In this document: piece by piece, positions 46,191-56,661 of the stretch
Layout: every line of letters starts with the position of its first letter
How positions within the stretch are numbered: the stretch's first letter is position 1
From: Cycas panzhihuaensis
Taxonomy: Eukaryota; Cycadophyta
Length of the DNA stretch: 64,000 nt
Assembly (NCBI GenBank): GCA_023213395.1
Contig: CM041465.1
Coordinates: forward strand, 32,743,741-32,807,740
Direction: 5' to 3'
The notes under the pieces: generated by a model
The model's input: the letters and a program-made list of their open reading frames with translations, nothing else
The model's database searches: none
What the model was told of the DNA's origin: nothing
Program-made: the position numbers and the translations under genes

Positions 46191-46505
46191 TGTATATTTT
46201 ATTAAATATTTGATAATTTTTTATACATTTAGTCCATTTACTTAATATCTTCTTTTAGATCTGTGCAAGATTTAGTGTGTATTTAGCCTAATAAGTCTTC
46301 TAGAGAAGTTATACTACAGCAGATCCATCATCTGGAAAAATCTAAAGCCCATTTTCTACAAATCTTCTACAGCTGTATTACTAGGTTCTTCCTATTTTGT
46401 TTCAAATATAAACATATATTTTCTCATTTCTTTGATATATATCTTCTACATCTTATTTGAAAGATCTCAGATACAAATATATATACATTTTATTTATTTG
46501 ATATA

Positions 46506-46510
46506 CTTTC
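46506..46510. repeat. RE13 target-site duplication, left copy
   Basis: CTTTC, matched by 52333-52337 on the other side of RE13. Confidence 0.92.
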
Positions 46511-46930
46511 TGTTGGAAAAATATATTGCAGGAGAACATGACAGAACATAAAATAATCTTCAATAGGTCAATACATCAATACATTATTATAGCATAAACA
46601 CGTGAAACTTCTATATTCAATCCATTGTGAGAAGTAAGCATTACAAATTTTCCAAATGAGGGCAGTGTCTAAAAGACACCAGAGTTGCACACCCCTCAAT
46701 ATTTATAATTTGGGGGAGGAGGGAAACTCCTCAACCCCTAAAATTCAAATTAATAATAAAATAATGCTAACTTAACTCAAATGAATCTAACTCAAATTAA
46801 CTTAAATCAACATTAAACTTACCTTAACTTACCTACACATGTTGAGCACCCACATGTATAAAATGAGGTTGATGAAGTGTACAATCCTGGTTGAAAGATG
46901 GGAGTGGAGTGATGACGATTAACTCCAACA
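46511..46930 (-). repeat. RE13 3' LTR
   Basis: 420 bp, plus-strand ends TGTTGGAAAAAT and AACTCCAACA. It aligns with 51913-52332 without gaps. Confidence 0.96.
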
Positions 46931-46984
46931 TTCTCCCTCTTAATGGTTATCATGAACACTTATATCTTCTCCTTGAACTTATAG

Positions 46985-47628
46985 AACTTGTATTTGAAAA
47001 AAACTTTAAAAATCTGATCTTTATCAACTCTTCTCATCCTTATAGTCACATATGTCTCTTTACCATGGAATGATGTAAAAAAATTGTAAGTAAATGATGC
47101 TTAATTTGTACCAAAAATAATAGCTACAACTTTGACTTTAACTTCTAGAAATTTAACATTGGTTGTCATATCATTAGGTCTCTTTTCTATCATATCATAA
47201 GATTCATTCTCCATCATGTCATAAGATTCATTCTCCCCCTTAAATGGAGGATTAGATACTTGTGTAGCAAGTTGGTCATGTATTTGATCTGAATCTTCAT
47301 AGGTGTTATCATTATGATTCACCTATTCTGTCACCTATCTCACATTCTCATCAAAAATATCATTAAATACATGAAGGGTATCTCCCCCATAAATGGAAAT
47401 CAATATATTCCAAATTGATTTAGAAGTTGTTAATTCAGAAACTTTTAAAAAAATATCATCATTCATAATATAAAATAATAAACCTAATACTTCATTGTCC
47501 TTTCTAATTTTTTTTTTTAATACTGAGGTCACATTCATGTTGCAAATACTTGAAAAGATCATGTTCAATAAAATAGTCTTATTCCATAGTAAAAAAAATT
47601 TCCCATTGAATATAGGGAATTGTGCCAT
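46985..47628 (-). pseudogene. RE13 gag-like ORF
   Basis: Starts MAQFPIFNGKFFLLWNKT (start chosen because it aligns with the RE12 protein; an in-frame Met at 47670 is upstream). Further: IRKDNEVLGLLFYIMND, then VSELTTSKSIWNILISIYGG, a copia UBN2-gag pattern; a polar middle with a duplicated NESYDM motif; then VKVVAI and a basic tail (RMRRVDKDQ, KVFFKYKFYKFKEK). Stops at 47332 and 47101 split it. The same domain order occurs in RE12 at 55946. A zinc knuckle is absent. It would package element RNA into particles made with a helper element. Non-functional. Confidence 0.85.
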
Positions 47629-47669
47629 GTTATCAAAAAATTTTAGTACATAAAAGTATGCTTTTATCA

Positions 47670-49150
47670 AATCAAAAGAGTCAATAAATGACTAAACTTG
47701 TATGATATCAAATATACTCTTTAAAAGAAATGTAATACACCAATGAACATAAATGATTTCAAATAAACCTTTTGAAGGAGATGTAATGCACTTTAGAAAG
47801 TCAATTAACTAGGCACAATAAGGAAGTGATCATTTTAATAATGAAAAAATGGCTTTTCAATAAGTATGCTTTTCGAATAAAGTTTGAAATCAAGTGAATA
47901 TAAGAGTAAATTTGAATGTAACAAATCCTTTTAAATATACGAATCTAAAATAAGAATTTGATAATAAGAAATAATAAAATTTTTTAACCTTTTAATTTTT
48001 CAAATGTAAGGTTATGTCAAATGCTTAAGTTTAGCAACTTCAAATCTATACTAAACGATATGAGAATAAGGTGAAACTTCACCAGCATGAAGATTAATAA
48101 AATATATATCCAATGGAACTGACCATTTTAAAAACAGGTTCCTACAAGTCAAGTTTTGATAAAGCCAAGATACAAGCCTTATTTTGAGGCATAACAGGAG
48201 CAGGAAGCTCAAAATTATATAAAAATGGCAATAAGATACTTATAAAATGCTATAAAATGTTTAATTATAGTTTGGAAAGGTTGCGAATGTACGTTTTAAT
48301 TGAAAATTTTGAGAAATATATATAAAAAATGTGTAAAAATGACAGATTTAAGGTACTTGAGTACCTCTACTTTAATTCTTTTAAAACTTAGTAAAAATAC
48401 ATTAAAATATATATATATATATATAACTATTTCAAATTGAAGAGGATTGAGTCAGCTTCCCAACAAAACTGATGAGACTAAATTCTGATACAAAATAAAA
48501 ATGTTATAGTAAAAATGGTAACAGATACCTTTATGGTAAAATGTTAAGAAAAAGGTTAAAAACCACTAAAGTGGCACATTTGATGATTAAAATAATGATC
48601 AAAATAGATTCTAAAAAATAAAATAAAATGTGGGTAATAAAGTTCATTGAATATAGATCACTGTAGAATAGATCCAGGTAAAAAATAATGTATTAGTAAT
48701 GAAATATAATCAGTTCAAAAAGTGATTTTGTAAAAAATTAAAAAAATGCTCAAAAAATGATTGATTAACTTTAAATCAACTGAAACAGGGTCAAATCAGC
48801 ACCAAATTGGTCATACGACCAGTCAAAATTTATCTACAGAAAAATTTTGACCTAATGAAACTAGTTTCGTCAGAAACCGATTACCTAATAAGGAGTTTTG
48901 GCAAACATTTGCCAATAACTCTTATGTAAGATAAAAAATTAAAAAAAATAAAAAGAAAAAAAATGTTATAAAGTTGTTGACCCCTTTTAATGTTTAAGTT
49001 GAGGTCACTTAAAGAGAAATGTGACTGGGGGCTAAGGGAGAAATAGGGGCTAGGGTTTTTTTAAAACCCTAGATTAAAAAAATTATGCAATATATTTAAA
49101 ATTTTTAAAACTTTATAAAATTAAAAAATAAAAGATAAAATTTTGAAATT
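47670..49150 (-). other. RE13 non-coding backbone, shared with RE12
   Basis: No protein. In element orientation it is collinear with RE12 54310-55940: TTTCTGACGAAACTAGTTTC matches TTTCTTACAAAACTAGTCCC, and TTTAAAGTTAATCAATCATT matches TTTAAAGTTGATCATTCATT. This fixes the right-hand edge of the captured block in both elements. Confidence 0.85.
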
Positions 49151-49160
49151 CCTTTTTTTT

Positions 49161-49340
49161 GGGGGCCGGTGTTGGCGCAGCAATGTCGTCGTTCTTCGCG
49201 TGGACGCTGCCACTCTCTGCTATTTGCAAAGATCGTAGAAATCAGCCGAAGGGGACGCCGCCCATTGTGAGACGCAGAGAGCACGCAGACACTACCGTTG
49301 AAGGGAGGACGCGCGCCCGTAGGAGAATGACCCCACGATG
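49161..49340. other. GC-rich island inside RE13, probable captured host exon
   Basis: A sharp change from AT-rich sequence to GC- and CpG-rich DNA (GGGGGCCGGTGTTGGCGCAG; GGAGGACGCGCGCCCGTAGG). Open on both strands (plus 49159-49491, minus 49105-49380), and neither product is recognised. CpG retention contrasts with the depleted surroundings and suggests a recently captured, formerly unmethylated host-gene 5' exon. Confidence 0.6.
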
Positions 49341-49779
49341 GGCAATGGCAATTATTATCATCCGTGAGGAAGCAAGACACAGCGGTTCTTTACCCATTGA
49401 GGCTGAACCATTTTTATGTCAGAGGACTTCTTCACTAGAATGGAAATGTACGAAATATGGAATCAATGGTCTGTGGATGGGATTGTTATGAAGATTATGA
49501 TATATTATTATTCAATGTTTATCTATGGCGATTTGATGGTTAATGCAAGTTATGTTTTACGGACTTTATTGGCTATACTTACTAGCCCCTGTATGAGATA
49601 CATACAAATTGATTTTTACATATTTAGTGTTTTCAGTGGAGTTGAGCTACAAACTTGCTTTGCCCTCTTCTTAGTGCAAGAGTTCAGACTCAGACAGTCA
49701 AAACTATTCTCTTTCAAGAATAGTCACCACAACACCATCACACTTTGTATATTTCAACTTGCATAGAATTGTACTAATA

Positions 49780-50060
49780 GAAGAATGCAAAGATAGAGTT
49801 CAAGAGCAGAATCACTACTGCAGAAGCAAATCAAATAGGAGATCTTCTGTTGATTCTCAGGTTGAAGAAACAGTTACAGATGGAGAAGATACAGAAACCA
49901 AGCCTTCATATGAGAAGGTGGTTGTAAATGCATCAAATCTTTCTCAATATGTTGGGAAACCAATCTTTCATAGTGAAAGAATTTATGATCAAACACTTAT
50001 TAGTGTTGTTATGGGTCATGCATGCATAGACAGTAATGGGTGGAGTTTCAATTCAGTAAT
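49780..50060 (+). pseudogene. Captured fragment of a Lon protease gene
   Basis: Plus-strand reading, opposite to RE13: a Gln/Glu/Asp-rich linker (SVDSQVEETVTDGEDTETK), then YEKVVVNASNLSQYVGKPIF and HSERIYDQTLISVVMGHAC. This matches, from knowledge of the family, the plant organellar Lon (LON1-type) junction between the AAA+ module and the proteolytic domain (VV..SNL..YVGKP.F..ERIYDQTPVGVVMGLAW). The TPVG there reads TLIS, and after MGHAC the sequence drifts; the catalytic Ser-Lys region is absent. Only about 60-90 residues of a protein of some 900 are present. A captured gene piece, not a gene. Confidence 0.85.
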
Positions 50061-50099
50061 CCTGTTTGCAAAGGATCATACACGATTATTTTAACTCTG

Positions 50100-50860
50100 A
50101 TGAAATCCTTCTTAACATAAGTTGGGGCCACCAAATGTGGGATAGAATATAAATATGGTGCTGAGGGCACAAATCTATAGTATTCTCTTTCAACAATGCT
50201 AGACTATCCTTTTGTATCACTTTCATATGAATCAATAATAGAAAATTTAACATCTACAATTTTGATTTCTTCTGAAAATAAAATTGGATTGTCTGCTCTT
50301 GTTAATGATTCCTTGTGTGAAAGATAAAAGAGAGTGCTTCTGTATTTGTGAATGTTATTTTATCTTATGCTAGCTTTTGTATTCCATAAACTCAAGATTG
50401 TCAAGCACATCCAGCTTTTAAAAGATTTTATGTATGAGCCGCTATTATGTAGATTATGATCTCAATACTTACATAATATCTTTTGATCAAATGTATTCCT
50501 ATATTCTAGTTGATTTTGATTTCAAACCTGAAAGTCTAGAGTAAAAAATAAAGAGTTCCATAGACAGATCCAGATGGGTTTATAGATTGATTTTTGTTTA
50601 AAAAATAAACAAAAAATATGCCTGTAAAATGACTGAATCAAGTAAAGATCAAATACCAAAGACCTAAAAAGGTGAAGATTGATCCAGAGATTCAAGTTTC
50701 TAATGCTACCAACATAAGAATCCACAAAGTTTTTAAGTTCTGAGAGAGCAGATCTAAATATTTGACAGTATATATATATATATATATATATATATCTATA
50801 AATTTGTATCTAAAATATTCAAATATTTTGGAGCAGATATATCAAATAACCAAAAGATAT
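50100..50860. other. RE13 sequence between the Lon fragment and the leader
   Basis: No protein recognised. 50100-50520 is less repetitive than its surroundings and may be intron or flank captured with the Lon piece. (TA)n at 50770-50803. Confidence 0.45.
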
Positions 50861-51850
50861 TTGTGTTTAAATCTGAAAAAAAAAATATGAAGAAGAACCT
50901 GGTAAATGTAGTTGTAGTTGACTTGCAGAAGTGAGATATGTTGTTTAAACTTCTCCAGAAGGTTGAATATGCCTAAAAAAGTTGCAGATCTATAAAAAGA
51001 ATTTACAAATATGGTCAAATATATGTTAAAAAATATAGATCTAAAATGAAATATAGTAGATCTGAACTAAATGTTACAAATCTGCAATAAATATACCAGA
51101 AAATGTTGAAATAATTACTGAAATAAACAGATCTGAACTAAATATAATAGAAAATGCTAAAAAACTTGATAAAATAAGCAGATCTAAAAATTATATGTCA
51201 GATCTGAAAGAAAACTTGATAAATATTGCAGATCTTAAGCTAAATATTGTAGATTTGACATAAGTATAGCAGATCTAAAAAATATAAGGCAGATCTTGAA
51301 GAAATATAGCTCAAATATGAGAAAAATTTGAGTAAATATTGCATGCAGCTGCAATCCTGCGTAGATATGCAAAAATATAGGATAAATAGACAGAAATCTG
51401 CTTAAAAAATATAAAATATTTGATAAAAATGTAGATCTAAGAAAAATATATCACACATCTGAAGAAAACTTGAATAATATGTAGCATGCTGCTGATCTCC
51501 TTCACAAATCTGCACAAATATTGGATAAATAGGGAAAAATATTCTTGAAATTAATCAAATATATGATAAGATATGCAGATCTGAAAAAATATAACTCAGA
51601 TCTAAAAAAACCTTTGAAAAAAATGTAGCTTGTAGCTGAAATCCTTCATAAATCTGCACAAAATCTAAAGAAATATGAATTATGTTTGTTATAACACAAA
51701 TATATCTTAATAATAAGTAAATCTTGATTAAAAATATATAAAACTGCTAGAAAATTTGTGCATAAAATAAGTATAACCAGTATTTTGCTTCCTTGAGTAA
51801 ATCTGCCTCAAAATCTTCTTACTTCTTTGAAAATTTTCAACAGACTAGTA
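50861..51850 (-). repeat. RE13 AGATCT-rich leader
   Basis: CAGATCTGAA-like words recur at irregular 20-60-bp spacing between about 50900 and 51660, in reverse orientation to the RE12 minisatellite. Short element-specific phrases such as CTGCAATC/CTGAAATCCTTCATAAATCTGCACAAA recur about three times near 51345, 51490 and 51630. Confidence 0.8.
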
Positions 51851-51855
51851 ATCAA

Positions 51856-51871
51856 CCACTCTGATACCAAA
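51856..51871 (-). other. RE13 primer-binding site
   Basis: Minus strand TTTGGTATCAGAGTGG. It lies about 42 bases inside the LTR end; between them is a partial second copy (CCAACATTTGGTATTA) adjoining the LTR. Confidence 0.75.
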
Positions 51872-51912
51872 TGATGGAAAATAATATAGCTAAACTAAGA
51901 TGTAATACCAAA

Positions 51913-52332
51913 TGTTGGAAAAATATATTACAGGAGAACAGGGCAGAACATAGAATAATCTTCAATAGATCAATACATCAATACATTATTGTAGCATAAA
52001 TACATGAAACTTCTAGATTCAATCTATTATGAGAAGTGAGCATTATAAATTTCCCAAATAAGGGCAGTATCTAAAAGATACCAGGGTTGCACACCCCTCA
52101 ATATTTATAATTTGGGGGAGGAGGGAAACTCCTCAACCCCTAAAATTTAAATTAATAATAAAATAATGCTAACTTAACTCAAATGAAACTAACTCAAATT
52201 AACTTAAATCAACATTAAACTTACCTTAACTTACCTACACATGTTGAGCACCCACATGTGTAAAATGAGGTTGATGAGGTGTACAATCCTGGTTGGAAGG
52301 TGGGAGTGGAGTGATGACGATTAACTCCAATA
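51913..52332 (-). repeat. RE13 5' LTR
   Basis: Partner of 46511-46930, equal length. The right edge AACTCCAATA is followed by the TSD copy CTTTC. Confidence 0.96.
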
Positions 52333-52337
52333 CTTTC

Positions 52338-52858
52338 TTCAATATATTTAAAAAATTTTCTGGTTTCATTTATGGCTCCATTGAATCACTATATTTTTTA
52401 TACTTTTCTATATAAATATAAAATTTTTTGAAATATCTCTTTCATGATATACATATTATACGAAAATTATTCTTTTTCAACTGAAAAAAAAAAAAAAAAA
52501 AACTTAACACTTTTGTCATCTTTCCTTATTTTGGAATAAACTCAAAAGTTTTTGACTTGAATAAAGGTGAATATCACTTGTGGGAGTTAGAAGATCTTTC
52601 TTGTATCTATCTTTACTTAGATCCAGTTTAATATTTTTTGGTTGAATATTTGTATTACAATCTATACTATTCTACCTATATGAATAAGAGAAATTTATAA
52701 CCAAGCCATTGACATAAGCTTCTTATTTGTTTTGTATGGGATAAATAACTTTCCTATAAAACTCATATCTTGTGTGCAAGCTTTAGTAATTGCAAGTGAC
52801 CCCTAAGACTACTGAGAGTTTTTTCAGATAAGCGCAAGGCAGAAATAACACCAAGGAG
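52338..52858 (+). other. RE12 interior right of RE13, no gene
   Basis: AT-rich. Contains an A tract of about 20 bases near 52482-52501 with no adjoining gene in the orientation that would make it a polyA tail. Confidence 0.5.
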
Positions 52859-53370
52859 CTATAGAGACCTGGAATGAGCATCATTTGAGATAATTCCTTC
52901 ATCTAATATCTTCTTTTCCAGTCTAAACCCTTCTTCTTTAGATTTTTTATTCTCGTCAGTCTCATACTTGTCTAGTTTACTTACATGTTTGGGTTTTATC
53001 TCCTCCTTATGGTTATCCTTTCCTTTGTTAACGGGCTTACTAACAGGTTTGTTGGAAGGCTTTGCATGAGATAAAGCAGTTGGAGGAGGCAAAGCAGTTT
53101 TAACTTCCCCCCCTTGTATAGACCTCACCCTTTGATGTCAAAACTGCTACATGGTATGAACCAGATGCAATCTCCTTAACAAACTCTCCTCATAGCTTAC
53201 CTTCAACTAGAACAGTAGTCTTTTAATTAGCTTGAGGATTTCCTAATTGTCCATAAACTGGGCTACCCATTGTGAAAACTTGACTTGACATTGTAAGAGC
53301 AATAGTAAGAGTCTATCCACAAACTACCTTAATAAAATCACAATTCACTAGAGCTGCAACACAGGTTGGA
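52859..53370 (-). pseudogene. Captured host fragment with RCC1 repeat (PRAF-like)
   Basis: Antisense to RE12. Minus-strand reading near 53140-53365: LVPTCVAALVNCDFIKVVCG, then LTIALTMSSQVFTMGSPVYG and QLGNPQAN, then VLVEGKL-stop-GEFVKEIA and SGSYHVAVLTSKGEVYT. These are RCC1 propeller blades of the kind found in plant PH-RCC1-FYVE (PRAF) proteins. The expected WGKGANG after EVYT is missing; instead an open, Lys-rich tail runs to 52862 (PPPTALSHAKPSNKPVSKP, then LDKYETDENKKSKEEGFRLE), source unknown. The abrupt switch suggests deletion or fusion of two captured pieces. Confidence 0.75.
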
Positions 53371-53640
53371 ACTAGCTTCCTCTCCTTGTCTCCCTGGTTA
53401 AGTCTACCTTTGTCACCATTTGGCTTAAATAGTAGGATAAAGAGAGAAGAAAAAAGGAGGCATAAGTAAAAAGAAAGAATAGTATGAAGAGTAGCATAAA
53501 GTAGACAGAAAACAAGAAAAAAAAATAAAGAATAAGCAAGTCTGCCTTTGTCCCCATCTTCCCTGGTTTCTCAACTCTTATATACATACAACAGAGCCTC
53601 CTTCTCTGATCTAGTCAATAGGCCACCTCTGTTCTCCCCC
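53371..53640 (-). other. Sequence between captured blocks
   Basis: Purine-rich on the plus strand. Two direct repeats of about 20 bp, AAGTCTACCTTTGTCACCAT (53399) and AAGTCTGCCTTTGTCCCCAT (about 53538), lie about 140 bp apart. No protein recognised. Confidence 0.45.
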
Positions 53641-54240
53641 TTGCATGGTTGGTGTGTGTGGCCTCTGCTCTTTGGATCTATACGATTACGTGTTTAGTAG
53701 AAATAAGGCCGCCTCCTTTTCCTACAACCATTATCATGTTTTACTCGTCGAATGATTCTATAATCCCTTTGAAATAGGTATCATTTGGCCATTGTTACAA
53801 ATATTTGTGTGCTTTTATTCTTAATAGGACCATTTCCCAGCTGCGGAACCATCCAGATACCACATAAACCCTCGTAGACCTCAGAATGGAGCACACAAAA
53901 GATAAAGAGCCCAAATTTGAGGTCTTCGTGATGGGTAAAATTCTTTGATGGCCCTGGCAATGTCTGATTCTGGATTTGCAATGAGTTGAAATTAGAAGGA
54001 TTACCTGAAATACGGGCTTCCCCTCAGCTCTCAGAAGGGAAGCTCCTCCGAGGTAGATTTCTTCAGAGGCAGACTCCAAGTCCCATCAAATTGGGATTGA
54101 TAAAATGTTCACAATGACCACATCCCCTTTGCATCTGGTTCCCTTTACAAGCATAGGTCACGTGATAGGTGCAAGTGTACAAAGACCGCGGTGGCGGCAG
54201 CGTTGTAGATCACGGTGTTTTTTATTTTTTCAAACGTTCT
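53641..54240 (-). pseudogene. Captured host DNA, exon-like, unidentified
   Basis: Clearly higher GC than the RE12 backbone. On the minus strand an open segment ends EEIYLGGASLLRAEGKPVFQ and is followed by CAG|GTAATC, a good splice-donor sequence, near 54005. Further open frames (53781-53981, 53795-54079) have no family I know. A CpG-rich patch, ACCGCGGTGGCGGCAGCG, lies near 54185-54202. It occupies the same place in RE12 as the Lon block in RE13. Confidence 0.55.
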
Positions 54241-54243
54241 TAC

Positions 54244-54285
<42 letters not shown>
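54244..54285. repeat. TA-rich microsatellite
   Basis: About 40 bp of TA dinucleotides with two AA interruptions, at the boundary between the captured block and the RE12 backbone. Confidence 0.9.
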
Positions 54286-54287
<2 letters not shown>

Positions 54288-54309
54288 GAAGTTTTAAAAA
54301 ATTAAATTA

Positions 54310-55940
54310 AACTATATACATTTTCTATTCCAGGGTTTTAAAGGGTACAAGCCCCTTTAGATCTTTAGCCCTCGGCTTTATTAATCCCTTACATGACCGT
54401 TAGCTCATTTCAAGAGGAGCTAACTTAATCCTTATTATATTTTTCTTTTATTTTTTTTTAATTTTTTTAATTTTTTCATTATACATAGGGTACCTAGTAA
54501 ATTTTTACCATACCTTTTGACTAGGTCATCAGTTTCTTACAAAACTAGTCCCATTATATCTGAAATTTTCTGAGGTATGATTTTGATTGATCATATGCCA
54601 TATTCAAAACTAATTTGACCTATTTTCAATCAATTTAAAGTTGATCATTCATTTTTTAAAGTCTTTTAGATTATTTTCACAAAATCCCTTTTTTATTAGA
54701 TTATACTTTACCAACAAGAGATTATTTTCTACCTAGATCTATTCTGCAGTCATCTATTATAAACAAACTTCATCACCGTCTATTTATTTTATTTCTTAAA
54801 ATTTATTTTAATCATTATTTTAATTAGTAAAAGTGACACTTTACCATTTTTTAAATATTTTAACATAAAAGTACTTGATGCTATTTCTATTATAACTTTT
54901 CTATTTTACATCAGAGTTCAGATCTGTCAATTTCATTGGGAAGCTATATCACTCCTCTTCGAACTGACACTATTTTTTATAAGTTTTAAAGTGTTCTTAC
55001 AATTTTTCAAAGCCATCAAATTTGAGGTACATAATAGCCTCCAATTTGTCATTATTCCATATTTACATATATTATTTTTCAAGTTTTTCCTACTGAAAAG
55101 TATATAAAATAACTCTCTAAACTATATTTGACCATTTTATATCGTTCTATAAATTTTTTACTAGCATTTTTATAATATTTTTGAGTCCTAGGCTCCCATT
55201 AAGCCTCAAAAGGAGGATTATATAGTTGGTTCATTAAAATATTGACTTTTAGGAACCCGTTTTCAAAACGGCTAGTTCCATTGAATAGTTTTTTTGTTGA
55301 TATTTAATTTGATATAATTTCACCTTATTCTGACATTGTTTAGTACAATTTTGAAGCTACTCAATTTGAGCATTCAGTATATCCTAACAGGCTTGTCTTC
55401 TAAACTTTTCTTTTAAGGAGTTCTTTATTTTATTTCTTATTAATCACTTATACTATATGTTTAAGGCTTTTATTTGACTTTCATATAAGCTTTTTTTAAG
55501 CAGTTTTGTTGTAGAAATTAATCATAAAGCAAGTGATAAGCCAATTGGACCTGTAACTTAAACGGGTACAATTCATTATTTTTTAAGCTTCTTCTTCATT
55601 TTTTCTAAAGTAAAAATATACATATATATTTCAGTTTTTAGCTTTGTATATCTTCTTCAAGGCAAAGAAGTTCATACATTGAGAAAAGAAAGTCATTTTC
55701 TTGCATTGAAAGCTTGTATTTATTCATTTAAAAAATCAAAAGGTTAAGAATTCTTTATTTTTCATCATCAAAGTTTCAATTGAGATTTACACAATTAAAA
55801 GGATCTTAGTTATATTTAAAATTTTCTTATACACTCATTATATTTCAAATTTTATTTGAAATTATATCTTATAAGTTTGTCATTTATTGACTTCTTTGAC
55901 TTGGTAAAAGCATATTCCTTTTTATGTAATAAAGTTTTCT
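54310..55940 (+). other. RE12 non-coding backbone
   Basis: No protein in six frames. Homologous and collinear with RE13 47670-49150 on the other strand, starting with a CCAGGGTTTTAAA/CTAGGGTTTTAAA block. Conservation between the copies without coding capacity suggests a cis-acting or structural RNA role, or simply shared descent. Confidence 0.8.
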
Positions 55941-55945
55941 GTAAA

Positions 55946-56655
55946 ATGGCAATCAATCTTAATAAAGTATAATTTCTTATATTTGATGACCATAATTTTT
56001 CACAATGGCATAAAACAATACAAAATTATTTTATTACACATAATCTTTGGAGTTACCTACAAGATAAACATGATCTTAATATTAAGCAAAACTTTAGAAA
56101 AGATAATGAAGTCTTAGGGATATTATTTTGTACTATATATGATAAAGTATTCTCTAAAGTTTGTGAAATGACAACCTCCAAAACCGTATGGGACACCCTA
56201 TATTCCACTTATAAGGGAGATACTCTCAATGAATTTAACATTAATATTGTTGAGCATGTGAGATAGGTGCCAAAATAGGTGGATTATAATGAGAAAACCA
56301 AAGAAAATTCAAGTCAAATGCATGATCATCTTATTGCACAAGAACCTAATCCTCCATTTGAGGGGAAGAAATATGATGATATGATAGTTGCTCACAATAT
56401 AAAGACTCTAGAAGATAAAGCTAAAGTTCTAGGAGATAAAGTCAAAGTTGCAGCCACACCTCCACATTTGAATCAAGCTACATTTACTTATAGATTTTTT
56501 TCACCACTCAATGGTAAAATGACACACGTTGCTAAAAGGATGAGAAAAGTTGATAATGATCAAGCCAAAAGATAAATTTTCAAAGTTTTTTTCAAGTACA
56601 AATTTCACAAGTTTAAAGAGAAGACAAAGTTATTCGTGATAACTATTAAGGGGGA
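55946..56655 (+). pseudogene. RE12 gag-like ORF
   Basis: Begins MAINLNKV-stop-FLIF, then DDHNFSQWHKTIQNYF, SYLQDKHDLNIKQNFRKDNE, VLGILFCTIYDKVFSKVCEM, TTSKTVWDTLYSTYKGDTLN: a copia-type UBN2 gag. Two stops near 56265-56275, then an open piece 56279-56575 with polar repeats (EDKAKVLGDKVKVAA) and a basic tail that reads past its stop to KGENIG beside the polypurine tract. The start is placed at the Met aligned with the RE13 copy. Length about 235 residues, far shorter than a full gag-pol. No zinc knuckle. Confidence 0.87.
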
Positions 56656-56661
56656 GAATAT

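Larger units (their letters stand above)
46511..52332 (-). mobile_element. RE13, gag-only LTR element carrying a Lon protease fragment
   Basis: LTRs of 420 bp (5' at 51913-52332, 3' at 46511-46930) with TG..CA ends (one TA), 5-bp TSD CTTTC, polypurine tract TTAAGAGGGAGAA before the 3' LTR. In element orientation: LTR, primer site, AGATCT-rich leader, captured block (about 50100-49160, antisense to the element), non-coding backbone shared with RE12, and a gag-like ORF next to the 3' LTR. No pol domains. LTRs differ by about 26 of 420 bases by eye, so it is younger than RE12, in which it is nested. Confidence 0.93.

Noticed and set aside
49159-49491. A real 110-residue gene on the plus strand
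   Set aside because: The frame is a by-product of GC-rich DNA, no family is recognised, it overlaps an equally open minus frame and lies within RE13; kept only as a captured island.
52481-52502. A tract as the polyA tail of a captured mRNA
   Set aside because: The RCC1 fragment is on the minus strand, so its tail would be T on the plus strand, and the tract is several hundred bp from any exon-like sequence.
54244-54285. TA-rich hairpin as a MITE end
   Set aside because: Simple TA repeat without terminal inverted repeats or target duplication.
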